From NCBI GenBank assembly GCA_017860335.1, contig JAFNAU010000169.1, forward strand, positions 1-5,381: a stretch of DNA of 5,381 bases. The letters are read 5' to 3'. The position numbers and the translations under genes are program-made. Positions 1-5,381 of this stretch are shown here, one piece after another. The stretch comes from Bacteroidota bacterium. GTDB lineage: Bacteria > Bacteroidota > Bacteroidia > Bacteroidales > Paludibacteraceae. Below the pieces are notes generated by a model that did no database searches, had not been told where the DNA came from, and saw only the letters and a list, made by a program, of their open reading frames with translations. How positions within the stretch are numbered: the stretch's first letter is position 1; every line of letters begins with the position of its first letter.

Positions 1-34
1 AGACATTGTAACAAATGGCGTGAATGTTGGATAA
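1..34 (+). CDS. possible 3' end of a gene entering from the left (partial)
   Basis: Read from base 2, this stretch gives DIVTNGVNVG followed by a TAA stop at 32-34. The residues look like an ordinary protein end, and the plus-strand hairpin at 84-120 lies about 50 bases further on, where a terminator for such a gene would be expected. Only ten codons are visible, so neither the family nor the reality of the gene can be established. The other open plus frame here (from base 1 to the stop at 172-174) runs through the hairpin and has an implausible residue mix. Confidence 0.3.
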   Translation, partial: DIVTNGVNVG

Positions 35-83
35 ACATTTATCAGTATCATTTTACAAAGAACAAAAATATTTGGTATAAAAA

Positions 84-120
84 CAGATTGCGGAATGTCC
101 GAATGACATTCCGCAATCTG
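84..120. terminator. perfect 16-bp hairpin, probable (possibly bidirectional) terminator
   Basis: Bases 84-99 pair perfectly with 105-120 around the five-base loop CGAAT. On the minus strand the stem is followed by five T (83-79). On the plus strand it is followed by the weaker ACTTTATATA. It lies between the possible gene end at 34 and the minus-strand terminator at 225-260. It most likely ends transcription entering from the left and acts as a backstop for transcription of the HD-domain gene. The lack of a strong plus-strand T-tract leaves its main direction uncertain. Confidence 0.6.
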
Positions 121-224
121 ACTTTATATAAATTTACAAATTATTACTTCAGGTATCATGATTTTATTTATTAGCACAAAATTAACCAATTTTTCTTTTT
201 AGTTAAACTATTAGCCTGCAATGT

Positions 225-260
225 AAAAACAACCTGCCGATGTTTGCATCAGCAGGCTGT
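225..260 (-). terminator. Rho-independent terminator of the 7TMR-HD gene
   Basis: Read on the minus strand, bases 260-247 pair with 242-229 over 14 positions around a four-base loop (246-243), followed at once by TTTTT (229-225). Two positions (232/257 and 238/251) would be A-C mismatches in a plus-strand RNA but become U-G wobble pairs in the minus-strand RNA. The stem is therefore complete only in the direction that serves the upstream gene, whose stop codon is at 290-292, about 30 bases before the stem. Confidence 0.8.
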
Positions 261-289
261 ACTTGTTATTATTTGGTTAGTTTGAATTC

Positions 290-2209
290 TTACTCTTTAT
301 CGGGTTGATTTTTCAGTTCCGGGTAGGTAATTCTGTTGTGATATATATTTTTAATCTTTTCTGTAAAAACTCTTTTAACCGTTTCCACGTCTCTGAAGCT
401 AATCGGTGCATCTTTTAGCTGCCCATCTGCAATCTGCGTATCAATCATATTTTCAACCATTTCACTGATGCTTTCATTAGTATATTGATCCAGTGTTCTG
501 GATCTGGCTTCAACTGCATCGGTGATAAATCCGACAATTTGTTCAGGCAGTCTGTATTTTTTTGCTATTGCTACCCCATCTGCAATATGACTTACAACAG
601 CTTTGGCGGCTTCTTCGTAACTCATATCAAGTAATGGATTTTTTCCTCCTTCCTGATTTTCGATAAAATACTGCGGATTCTTCATTTTGCCGATATCGTG
701 ATATAACGCTCCGGTACGAACCAGCAGACTATTGGCATTTATTTTCTTAGCTGCTTCGGTAGCCAAATTCGATACCTGCAAAGAATGCTGAAAAGTTCCG
801 GGTGCCAGTTCGGCAAATTTCATCATCAGGTCACTGTTGATGTTGGTTAATTCTACCAGTGTAATGGCAGAGATTAATCCGAATATTTTTTCAAGAATAT
901 AGATTAGCACATAAGCAAACAGCAAGAGCAACGAGCTTACCCCGAAATTGATTATCGGTAAGAAATGAATGCGTGTCAGGTCACCTTCGGCAATAAACTC
1001 GGAAGCAAGGTACATGATGGTGTAGCTCAGAAAAATGTAGAATGCTGTTTGGGTCAGTTGCGAGCGCTGTGTCATATCTTTCAGCCCCGAAACAGCTGCC
1101 ATACCTGCTGTAATCTGTAAAATAATGAACAGAAAGGGGTTGTCGACCATAAATGAGATAATCAGCACAGTAATGATGTGTGCGAAAAGTCCGGTTCGGG
1201 AGTCAAAAAACACACGGATGATAACCGGAAGGAGCGCAAACGGGACAATATAAATACTCAGACTCGTAAATCTCAAAACCAGAGATGATAACGCTACAAT
1301 TAGGAGCATCATCAGAGCAATAAAAAACAGATTTTTGGCACTCCCGTAAATATATGGTCTGAACAGATAAAGATAAAACGTCAGCAAGAGGATTAACATG
1401 AAAATCATGATAACTTCCCCTATGAGCACCAAATAAGATTCGTGAAAAGCAGTTTTTCGTTTTTCGGATGCAATTTTCATCGAATTCAGGATAGAAAATG
1501 TTCCGGGTGTTATAATTTCTCCACGGTCAATAATACGTTCTCCGGCTTGTACCATACCCGATGTGAGTGACAGATTTTTGAACATTTCCTGTTTGACAGC
1601 TTCAGAAGTAATGCTGTCGTAACGTAGATTTTCAACCAGATAAAGATTGAGGTTGTAATTACTCAGTTCACTTTCGCTGAAATAGTATGGTTTATCCAGC
1701 AAAATGTCCTCGTAGGCAGCTTTAGGTGTAAAAAGTTCATCTACAGGTATCTTGCTGGTCAGTCTGTTGGATTTTACTACCACAATGTTTTTACGGCCAA
1801 GTGATTTCAGTCTGTCAAAGGTGGAGGAACTTACAATACCGTTACTGTAAATATCATTCAGCTTTTTTTCGAGATATTGATTATATTTCGGGTCGCTGTT
1901 GTTTTTAAGTTTCCAGTCAGTGCGCCACTTGTTTATTTGTCGCTTTGATATATTTTCATCGAGCTGGAAGTAGGGCGCGTAATTCTGCATGAGTTCTTCC
2001 TTATCAGCCTCGAGTTGTTTCTCGGTTTTATAAATCGGAAAATCATACGAAGCCGTTATGAGCTCATACGTCCAGGGTTTACCAAGCTCGTACTGATATT
2101 TGAATTTCTTATCTTTGGGGAACAGTTGCACGATAATGGCTATAAGGGCAATAAACAAACCGAGTTTGGTTATATGTTTAATCGTTTCCTGTGTTATTTT
2201 GAATTTCAT
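290..2209 (-). CDS. pgpH: 7TMR-HD family membrane protein, PgpH-type c-di-AMP phosphodiesterase homologue with a shortened HD domain
   Basis: The 639-residue protein has the architecture of PgpH, which hydrolyses cyclic di-AMP to pApA at the inner membrane. There is one N-terminal membrane helix (about 14-30), an extracytoplasmic 7TMR-HDED region (about 31-256) and seven membrane helices (about 259-440). A cytoplasmic HD domain follows (about 450-630). The HD motifs FQHSL (H475), YHDIGK (H504, D505) and VSHIADG (H541) are present. The last conserved Asp is D564 in TDAVEARSRTL. Between H541 and D564 there are only 23 residues; the family normally has roughly 65-70, including a His-His-Gly motif that supplies two metal ligands and a YPGP-containing loop. 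Both are absent, so activity is doubtful. The conserved C-terminus (NIYHNRITYPELK) is intact and the frame is unbroken. The start has an A-rich leader without a Shine-Dalgarno sequence, usual for Bacteroidota. A weak -7-like box (TACTTTTT, minus strand, 2277-2270) lies upstream. The family assignment is firm; retained catalysis is not. Confidence 0.9.
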   Translation of the reverse strand: MKFKITQETIKHITKLGLFIALIAIIVQLFPKDKKFKYQYELGKPWTYELITASYDFPIYKTEKQLEADKEELMQNYAPYFQLDENISKRQINKWRTDWKLKNNSDPKYNQYLEKKLNDIYSNGIVSSSTFDRLKSLGRKNIVVVKSNRLTSKIPVDELFTPKAAYEDILLDKPYYFSESELSNYNLNLYLVENLRYDSITSEAVKQEMFKNLSLTSGMVQAGERIIDRGEIITPGTFSILNSMKIASEKRKTAFHESYLVLIGEVIMIFMLILLLTFYLYLFRPYIYGSAKNLFFIALMMLLIVALSSLVLRFTSLSIYIVPFALLPVIIRVFFDSRTGLFAHIITVLIISFMVDNPFLFIILQITAGMAAVSGLKDMTQRSQLTQTAFYIFLSYTIMYLASEFIAEGDLTRIHFLPIINFGVSSLLLLFAYVLIYILEKIFGLISAITLVELTNINSDLMMKFAELAPGTFQHSLQVSNLATEAAKKINANSLLVRTGALYHDIGKMKNPQYFIENQEGGKNPLLDMSYEEAAKAVVSHIADGVAIAKKYRLPEQIVGFITDAVEARSRTLDQYTNESISEMVENMIDTQIADGQLKDAPISFRDVETVKRVFTEKIKNIYHNRITYPELKNQPDKE

Positions 2210-2419
2210 ACGTTAATTTCTTTTTTTACATGAATTGGATTGAAATCATTGATTTCGAATTATATTAACAAAAAGTACGCATCGCGAAATCATTCTGAAT
2301 TAAAGATGAAAAAACTTCGGGAAGGTCACCGGAAATAACCTGCTGAAGATTAAGCATCAAAAATAGGAATAAAAGTATAAAAAAAACAGGAATATAACCT
2401 AAAATGTTTGAACTTTCCC
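2210..2419. other. non-coding part of the divergent intergenic region
   Basis: No gene is supported between the start of the minus-strand HD gene and the promoter of the NlpC/P60 gene. The stretch is AT-rich. It contains the inverted repeat GAAATC-ATT-GATTTC (2242-2256), 33-47 bases upstream of the HD-gene start, and a third copy of the hexamer (GAAATC, 2286-2291). A weak minus-strand -7-like box lies at 2270-2277. A ten-codon frame beginning near 2306 (MKKLREGHRK) is too short to support. Confidence 0.5.
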
Positions 2420-2427
2420 TATTTTTG
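2420..2427 (+). promoter_or_regulatory. Bacteroidota-type -7 promoter box for the NlpC/P60 gene
   Basis: TATTTTTG matches all fixed positions of the TAnnTTTG box recognised by the primary sigma factor of Bacteroidota. It would start transcription near 2434, giving a leader of about 55 bases before the ATG at 2489. No clear TTG element is seen about 20 bases upstream, and the TTTG at 2407-2410 is too close. The assignment rests on the -7 box and its position. Confidence 0.5.
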
Positions 2428-2488
2428 TAGAAAAGAAGTATGTACCAATCAGTCTGAAATATTCGGACATTTTTTTTGAAAGTTATTA

Positions 2489-3277
2489 ATGCTGGTAAAT
2501 AATATGTTTACAATCATCACACTTCCATTAATTCCCCTTCGGGCTGAGGCCGACGAACGGAGCGAAATGGTTTCGCAACTGCTTTTCGGGCAGCAGATTG
2601 AAATTCTCGAGTCAACCGAACGATGGCATCAGGTAAAAAATCTTGCGGATAATTACACCGGCTGGATTGGGAAGAAAACGGTATCCTCCAGATATTTCAC
2701 ATCCGATCCCGTGGACACTTCCGCTTTCAGGGCAGCAAAAACCCCGCTGGTGGTATGTTTCAGAACCTCGAGTGTTGAAAAGATTACGCTTCCGGGAGGA
2801 AGTCTGCTGCCTCCGGTTACCCGTGAACAATTTGAACTGCAGAACGAAATTTATCAGCTGGCACAATTCGAACCTGTTTTTACCAAAAACAACAACGGGC
2901 AACTGGTCGTTGAGCTGGCCAATCAGTATGTAAACGCGCCCTATCTCTGGGGTGGAAAAAGTATTTTTGGGATTGACTGTTCGGGACTGGTACAGGTAGT
3001 CTTTTCGATGATAGACATCTCGCTTCCCCGTGACGCGTCGCAGCAAGTCGAAACTGGCACTGTGGTTGATTTTCTGTCGGAAGTTGAAGCCGGCGATGTG
3101 GCATTCTTTGAAAATGAGGAAGGTAGCATCGTTCATACGGGCATACTCATCAATTCCCATCAGATTATTCATTCTTCGGGCAATGTCAAGATTGAGATTA
3201 TTGACAGTCAGGGTATCATTTCATCTCAAACCGGTGAATACACACATAAACTGAGGGTAATCAAGCGAATTGTATAA
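2489..3277 (+). CDS. cytoplasmic SH3b-NlpC/P60 gamma-D-glutamyl endopeptidase (YkfC-like)
   Basis: This cysteine peptidase of the NlpC/P60 family probably cleaves the gamma-D-Glu-diaminoacid bond of murein peptides. An SH3b domain comes first (about 12-70, with PLRAEADERSEMVSQ and TGWIGKK), then a linker, then the NlpC/P60 domain (about 135-262). The catalytic triad is visible as C164 in GIDCSGLVQ, H216 in VHTGI and H228 in IIHSSG. D163, S165 and D182 (in LPRDASQQ), with E20 and Y56 of the SH3b domain, match positions that in YkfC-type enzymes recognise a free N-terminal L-Ala. This favours action on L-Ala-gamma-D-Glu peptides during wall recycling. There is no signal peptide or lipobox, consistent with a cytoplasmic enzyme. 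Met6 (2504) is an alternative start and fits the usual short N-terminus of the family equally well. The gene stands alone, between its own promoter and a strong terminator. The exact substrate is inferred from the family. Confidence 0.9.
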   Translation: MLVNNMFTIITLPLIPLRAEADERSEMVSQLLFGQQIEILESTERWHQVKNLADNYTGWIGKKTVSSRYFTSDPVDTSAFRAAKTPLVVCFRTSSVEKITLPGGSLLPPVTREQFELQNEIYQLAQFEPVFTKNNNGQLVVELANQYVNAPYLWGGKSIFGIDCSGLVQVVFSMIDISLPRDASQQVETGTVVDFLSEVEAGDVAFFENEEGSIVHTGILINSHQIIHSSGNVKIEIIDSQGIISSQTGEYTHKLRVIKRIV

Positions 3278-3305
3278 AACACACTTACTGACTGAAAATA
3301 CAAAC

Positions 3306-3357
3306 TGAACGCAAATGATAAAATTGACTGATTTTATTCTCTGCGTTCATTTTTTTT
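3306..3357 (+). terminator. Rho-independent terminator of the NlpC/P60 gene
   Basis: Bases 3306-3324 pair with 3331-3349 around a six-base loop (TGACTG). The base of the stem is the perfect eight-pair TGAACGCA/TGCGTTCA, followed by an A/T-rich upper stem with two mismatches and one G-T pair. Eight T follow (3350-3357). It begins 29 bases after the stop codon and separates the peptidase gene from the sigma-factor operon. Confidence 0.9.
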
Positions 3358-3465
3358 ATCGTTTCTGAAGTACCTGAAGGCTGATTATCGGATTATTTTC
3401 AAAAAAAACAGAATTATTTTATTTCAGGAGTAATATTTTTTCAGACCTTTCGTCATTAATAGTGT

Positions 3466-3996
3466 ATGGAAGCTCAAAAGTTCAACTCAATATTTTCGGC
3501 ACTTACCGGTAAACTCTACCGGTTTGCAAAATCAATGCTTCGAGATAGTGTCGAGGCCGAAGATGCCTTGCAGGATGTGCAGTTGAAACTTTGGGAGAAA
3601 CGCAGCGAACTGGATGTGGTGGAGAACATGGATGGCTTTGCGATGCGCGTGATGCGAAACAGGTGTCTGGACATCATCCGCCAAAGACGCGAAACCAGCG
3701 AGCTGCACCCGGAACTGATAAGCGACCATAAAAATCCGCACGAACAAGCTGAGGTGAAAAACATGACAGAAAGGGTAAAGCTCCTTATTGACCGGCTGCC
3801 GGAACTGCAACGAAGCATTATTCGCATGCGTGATGTGGAGGAAATGGAAACGAGTGAAATTGCCTACATCATGGACATGTCCGAAAATGCTGTAACGGTA
3901 AACCTGTCGAGAGCCCGCATGAAGATTAAGACACAAATTTTGAATGAATTACAAGCAGAAAACAACACGATATGGAAAGAGCAGATGAATTACTAA
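3466..3996 (+). CDS. ECF-type RNA polymerase sigma factor (sigma-70 family)
   Basis: The 176-residue protein has the two-domain form of extracytoplasmic-function sigma factors. Region 2 (about 8-76) includes the -10-recognition stretch EDALQDVQLKLWEKR (32-46) and the helix GFAMRVMRNRCLDIIRQRR. Region 4 (about 103-158) has LPELQRSIIRMRDVEEM followed by the helix-turn-helix TSEIAYIMDMSENAVTVNLSRARMKI. There is no extra C-terminal domain. It would direct RNA polymerase to a small regulon, presumably including its own operon. Its 3' end overlaps the start of the next gene by 25 bases, which suggests translational coupling, and that neighbour is a probable membrane anti-sigma factor. The ATG at 3466 gives a normal family N-terminus. 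No clear housekeeping promoter is seen upstream; the closest is TATTTTTT at 3434-3441, one base off the -7 consensus. Autoregulation is possible but not shown. Confidence 0.93.
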   Translation: MEAQKFNSIFSALTGKLYRFAKSMLRDSVEAEDALQDVQLKLWEKRSELDVVENMDGFAMRVMRNRCLDIIRQRRETSELHPELISDHKNPHEQAEVKNMTERVKLLIDRLPELQRSIIRMRDVEEMETSEIAYIMDMSENAVTVNLSRARMKIKTQILNELQAENNTIWKEQMNY

Positions 3997-4478
3997 GCAA
4001 ATATTTCGGGGGAACCAGCACCTTATCGGAAGAAAAAAAATTGAAAGCCTATTTCAACAGCGAACATGTTTCCGAAAACCACGTCATATACAAACCCTTT
4101 TTTCAGCAGTTTACTGCCGAAAAAGAAGAAATTTATCCCGAAGTTACGCCCATCCTTCGGACTGAAAAACCGAAGAATAACCGGAATAGAATTCTTATAT
4201 GGATCATTAGTGGTATTGCAGCCTGCTTACTGGCAATCACGACGATGAGGCCACTGATGCAATCCGAAGACTATTTGATTATGAAAGGGAAACGAATCGA
4301 CAATCCGGAACTGGCTCAGCAGATAGCCATAAAAAAGATGGAAAAATCACTGTCGATGGTTAACCGCAGACTGGAACCCGTGGAAAAACTCGGAGAGGTA
4401 GAAACTCAACTGGAAAAAATTGAAAAAATCAGCCAAATCAGGCAAAATGTACATAATAAATTATCTAAAATAAAATAA
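3972..4478 (+). CDS. single-pass membrane protein, probable anti-sigma factor for the upstream ECF sigma
   Basis: The protein has 168 residues. A cytoplasmic N-terminal part (1-72) begins ELLSKYFGGTSTLSEEKKLKAYF, a pattern common at the start of Bacteroidota anti-sigma and regulator proteins. One membrane helix follows (about 74-92, ILIWIISGIAACLLAITTM). The periplasmic C-terminal part (93-168) is rich in Glu, Lys and Gln and looks helical, probably coiled-coil from about 112 onward. There is no zinc-binding HxxxCxxC motif and no FecR domain, so it belongs to no well-described anti-sigma class. The role is inferred from its position directly after, and overlapping, an ECF sigma gene, and from the topology. 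It would hold the sigma factor at the membrane until an envelope signal is sensed. The next gene, a DUF4252 protein, is a candidate partner or target. Confidence 0.75.
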   Translation: MERADELLSKYFGGTSTLSEEKKLKAYFNSEHVSENHVIYKPFFQQFTAEKEEIYPEVTPILRTEKPKNNRNRILIWIISGIAACLLAITTMRPLMQSEDYLIMKGKRIDNPELAQQIAIKKMEKSLSMVNRRLEPVEKLGEVETQLEKIEKISQIRQNVHNKLSKIK

Positions 4479-4580
4479 CCACTGCGAAACGGGCATTTAT
4501 AAAGCTTTTAAAACCCCGGGAAAAAGGATGTCGGTTTCGTAAAAATTCAGATTAAAAAACAACTAAAAAAGAATAATTGT

Positions 4581-5060
4581 ATGAAAAAGTTAATCATGGC
4601 ATTTGTCGCCATAATCATTTTCACTTCGGCTGCACAGGCACAGTCGCTCGACAAATTTTTCAAGAAATACTCCGACGATGAACGTTTCCAATACGTATCG
4701 GTAGGCAGCGGAGCAATGAACATTGCATCGGCCTTTGGCGGCGTCGACAAGGAAACAAAAAAAATGATTTCAAAGATGAAGGGAATAAAAATCCTGACAC
4801 TGGAACAGGGATCTAATTCCGCGCTTGCCAGTTCGTTTATCAATGAACTGAATGAAATTGTAAGCAAAGGCGATTTTGAAACCGTGGTGGAAGCCCGCGA
4901 AAAGAATGAACGAACTTACATCTACAAACGCGTTGACAGTAAAAATAATGCCGACATGCTCATCATGTCTAAAGAGCCGAATGAAACCAACGTCATCTGG
5001 CTTAGCGGCAAAATTTCACCCGAAGAGCTTTCGAAAATGATGAACGAAGGCAATCAGTAG
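4581..5060 (+). CDS. secreted DUF4252-family protein
   Basis: The 159-residue protein has a clear Sec signal peptide: MKK, a hydrophobic core (4-16), then SAAQA with probable signal peptidase I cleavage after A20. There is no lipobox cysteine, so it should be a soluble periplasmic or exported protein. The mature part contains VSVGSGAMNIASAFGG, KMKGIKILTLEQ, FINELNEIVSKGDFETVVEAREKNERTYIYKR and MLIMSKEPNETNVIWLSGKISPEEL. These match my recollection of DUF4252, a Bacteroidota family of unknown function. Members often sit beside an ECF sigma factor and a small membrane protein, as here. It lies 102 bases after the anti-sigma-like gene with no visible promoter or terminator between them, so it is probably the last gene of the operon. 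The leader is A-rich. A biochemical role cannot be given. Confidence 0.85.
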   Translation: MKKLIMAFVAIIIFTSAAQAQSLDKFFKKYSDDERFQYVSVGSGAMNIASAFGGVDKETKKMISKMKGIKILTLEQGSNSALASSFINELNEIVSKGDFETVVEAREKNERTYIYKRVDSKNNADMLIMSKEPNETNVIWLSGKISPEELSKMMNEGNQ

Positions 5061-5085
5061 GGAAATAAAAAAAAACAAAGCACAT

Positions 5086-5120
5086 AAAAGCCGACACGAT
5101 CAAATGTCGGCTTTTTGTTT
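5086..5120 (+). terminator. Rho-independent terminator of the sigma/DUF4252 operon
   Basis: AAAAGCCGACA (5086-5096) pairs perfectly over 11 bases with TGTCGGCTTTT (5105-5115) around an eight-base loop. It is followed by TGTTTTATTT. The flanking A and T runs would let it work in both directions. It starts 26 bases after the DUF4252 stop codon. Confidence 0.85.
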
Positions 5121-5370
5121 TATTTCAAGGCTTCCCAACCCCCTAAAGGGGGAGCTCATTGATACGAGACAATGATTACTAACGTTTTGCTTATGATTGT
5201 TGTACTTCTACAAACATTCCAAACGGTTTACTTAGGATTACCGCTTATATAGTTTTTTTACTCCGGCTTTTATTACCTGATTTGAGTACTTTTGATAGCG
5301 AAAATATTTTTTCATCACCCTCATTCTGTGAATTTAATCGTTTTGTAATATCCTTTTGTCTAAACATTTA
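5121..5370. other. terminal region without a convincing gene
   Basis: This AT-rich stretch holds the GC-rich palindrome at 5139-5152, a six-base inverted repeat (TCATTG 5156-5161 with CAATGA 5170-5175), and two short open frames. One is a 26-codon hydrophobic plus-strand frame (5172-5252). The other is a 40-codon hydrophilic minus-strand frame (5245-5367). Neither has enough support to be called a gene. No tRNA or mobile element is recognised. Confidence 0.5.
5131..5157. repeat. GC-rich palindrome resembling dispersed intergenic repeats of Bacteroidota
   Basis: CCCCC (5139-5143) and GGGGG (5148-5152) flank TAAA within the context CCCAACCCCCTAAAGGGGGAGC. This stands out sharply from the AT-rich surroundings. 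Very similar C-run/TAAA/G-run palindromes recur in intergenic regions of many Bacteroidota genomes and behave like REP elements. Only one copy is in this window, so its repeat status comes from general knowledge, not from what is visible here. Confidence 0.5.
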
Positions 5371-5378
5371 TATCTTTG
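5371..5378 (+). promoter_or_regulatory. Bacteroidota -7 promoter box for a gene beyond the right edge
   Basis: TATCTTTG, followed by CAC, is a full match to the TAnnTTTG box in its most typical form (TATCTTTGC). Transcription would begin a few bases past the end of the window. TTTTG runs at 5341-5345 and 5354-5358 are possible upstream elements, but their spacing (25 and 12 bases) is not ideal. The box implies that a plus-strand gene or RNA operon begins just outside the window. Confidence 0.6.
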
Positions 5379-5381
5379 CAC

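Noticed and set aside
1..174. Plus-strand frame open from base 1 to the stop at 172-174 (57 codons).
   Set aside because: It runs through the 16-bp hairpin, has an odd residue mix (many Asn, Tyr, Trp, Cys) and no family resemblance; frame 2 with a stop at 32-34 is more plausible.
2015..2233. Plus-strand open frame of 72 codons over the start of the HD gene.
   Set aside because: Antisense to the N-terminal coding region of the HD gene, with no promoter or homology.
3036..3044. Ala183 in LPRDASQQ, where some YkfC-type enzymes have Ser, considered as a defect.
   Set aside because: RDA is common in Bacteroidota members of the family and the catalytic Cys, His and His are all present.
2612..3172. 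Minus-strand open frame of 186 codons.
   Set aside because: It lies wholly inside the NlpC/P60 gene, whose catalytic triad and domain order are unmistakable; it is an antisense shadow.
3532..3936. Minus-strand open frame of 134 codons, and another at 3516-3827.
   Set aside because: Both are antisense to the sigma factor, which has intact regions 2 and 4.
4483..4541. Inverted repeat (TGCGAAAC / GTTTCGTA) between the anti-sigma-like and DUF4252 genes, considered as a terminator.
   Set aside because: The eight-pair stem has a loop of over 40 bases and is followed by A, not T, on the plus strand, so it should not end transcription within the operon.
4547..4867. Minus-strand open frame of 106 codons with hydrophobic stretches.
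   Set aside because: It is antisense to the DUF4252 gene; its hydrophobic C-terminal end is the complement of the signal-peptide coding region.

Overview
The window looks like chromosomal DNA from a member of the Bacteroidota, probably the Bacteroidales or a close relative. The base composition is moderately AT-rich. Starts lack strong Shine-Dalgarno sequences. Two -7 boxes match the Bacteroidota form TAnnTTTG (TATTTTTG at 2420-2427 and TATCTTTG at 5371-5378). The gene families (a PgpH-type 7TMR-HD protein, a short signal-less NlpC/P60 peptidase, and an ECF sigma / membrane protein / DUF4252 cluster) are typical of that phylum. The genus cannot be named from this sequence alone.

Layout: Positions 1-34 may hold the last codons of a plus-strand gene entering from the left, followed by a perfect 16-bp hairpin (84-120). 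A minus-strand gene (290-2209) encodes a 7TMR-HD protein of the PgpH c-di-AMP phosphodiesterase family, with its own terminator at 225-260. A divergent intergenic region (2210-2488) carries a promoter for a monocistronic cytoplasmic NlpC/P60 gamma-D-glutamyl endopeptidase (2489-3277), which ends at a long hairpin terminator (3306-3357). Next is a three-gene plus-strand operon: an ECF sigma factor (3466-3996), an overlapping single-pass membrane protein that is a probable anti-sigma factor (3972-4478), and a secreted DUF4252 protein (4581-5060). It is closed by a terminator at 5086-5120. The last 260 bases have no convincing gene. They hold a GC-rich palindrome of the kind dispersed in Bacteroidota genomes, two very short open frames of doubtful status, and a promoter at the right edge that would transcribe a gene outside the window.

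How the genes relate: the left part concerns second-messenger and cell-wall housekeeping (c-di-AMP turnover and murein-peptide recycling), though the two genes are divergently oriented and need not be co-regulated. The right part is a self-contained envelope-signalling module: sigma factor, membrane-tethered regulator and an exported protein of unknown function.

The most notable observation is in the PgpH homologue. Its HD domain appears to lack, in frame, about 45 residues between the third metal-binding His and the last metal-binding Asp. This removes the His-His-Gly motif that normally supplies two ligands of the bimetal centre, so the protein may be a degenerate or repurposed phosphodiesterase. 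Apart from that and the poorly understood DUF4252 module, I see no mobile element, CRISPR array, tRNA, rRNA or clearly new system.
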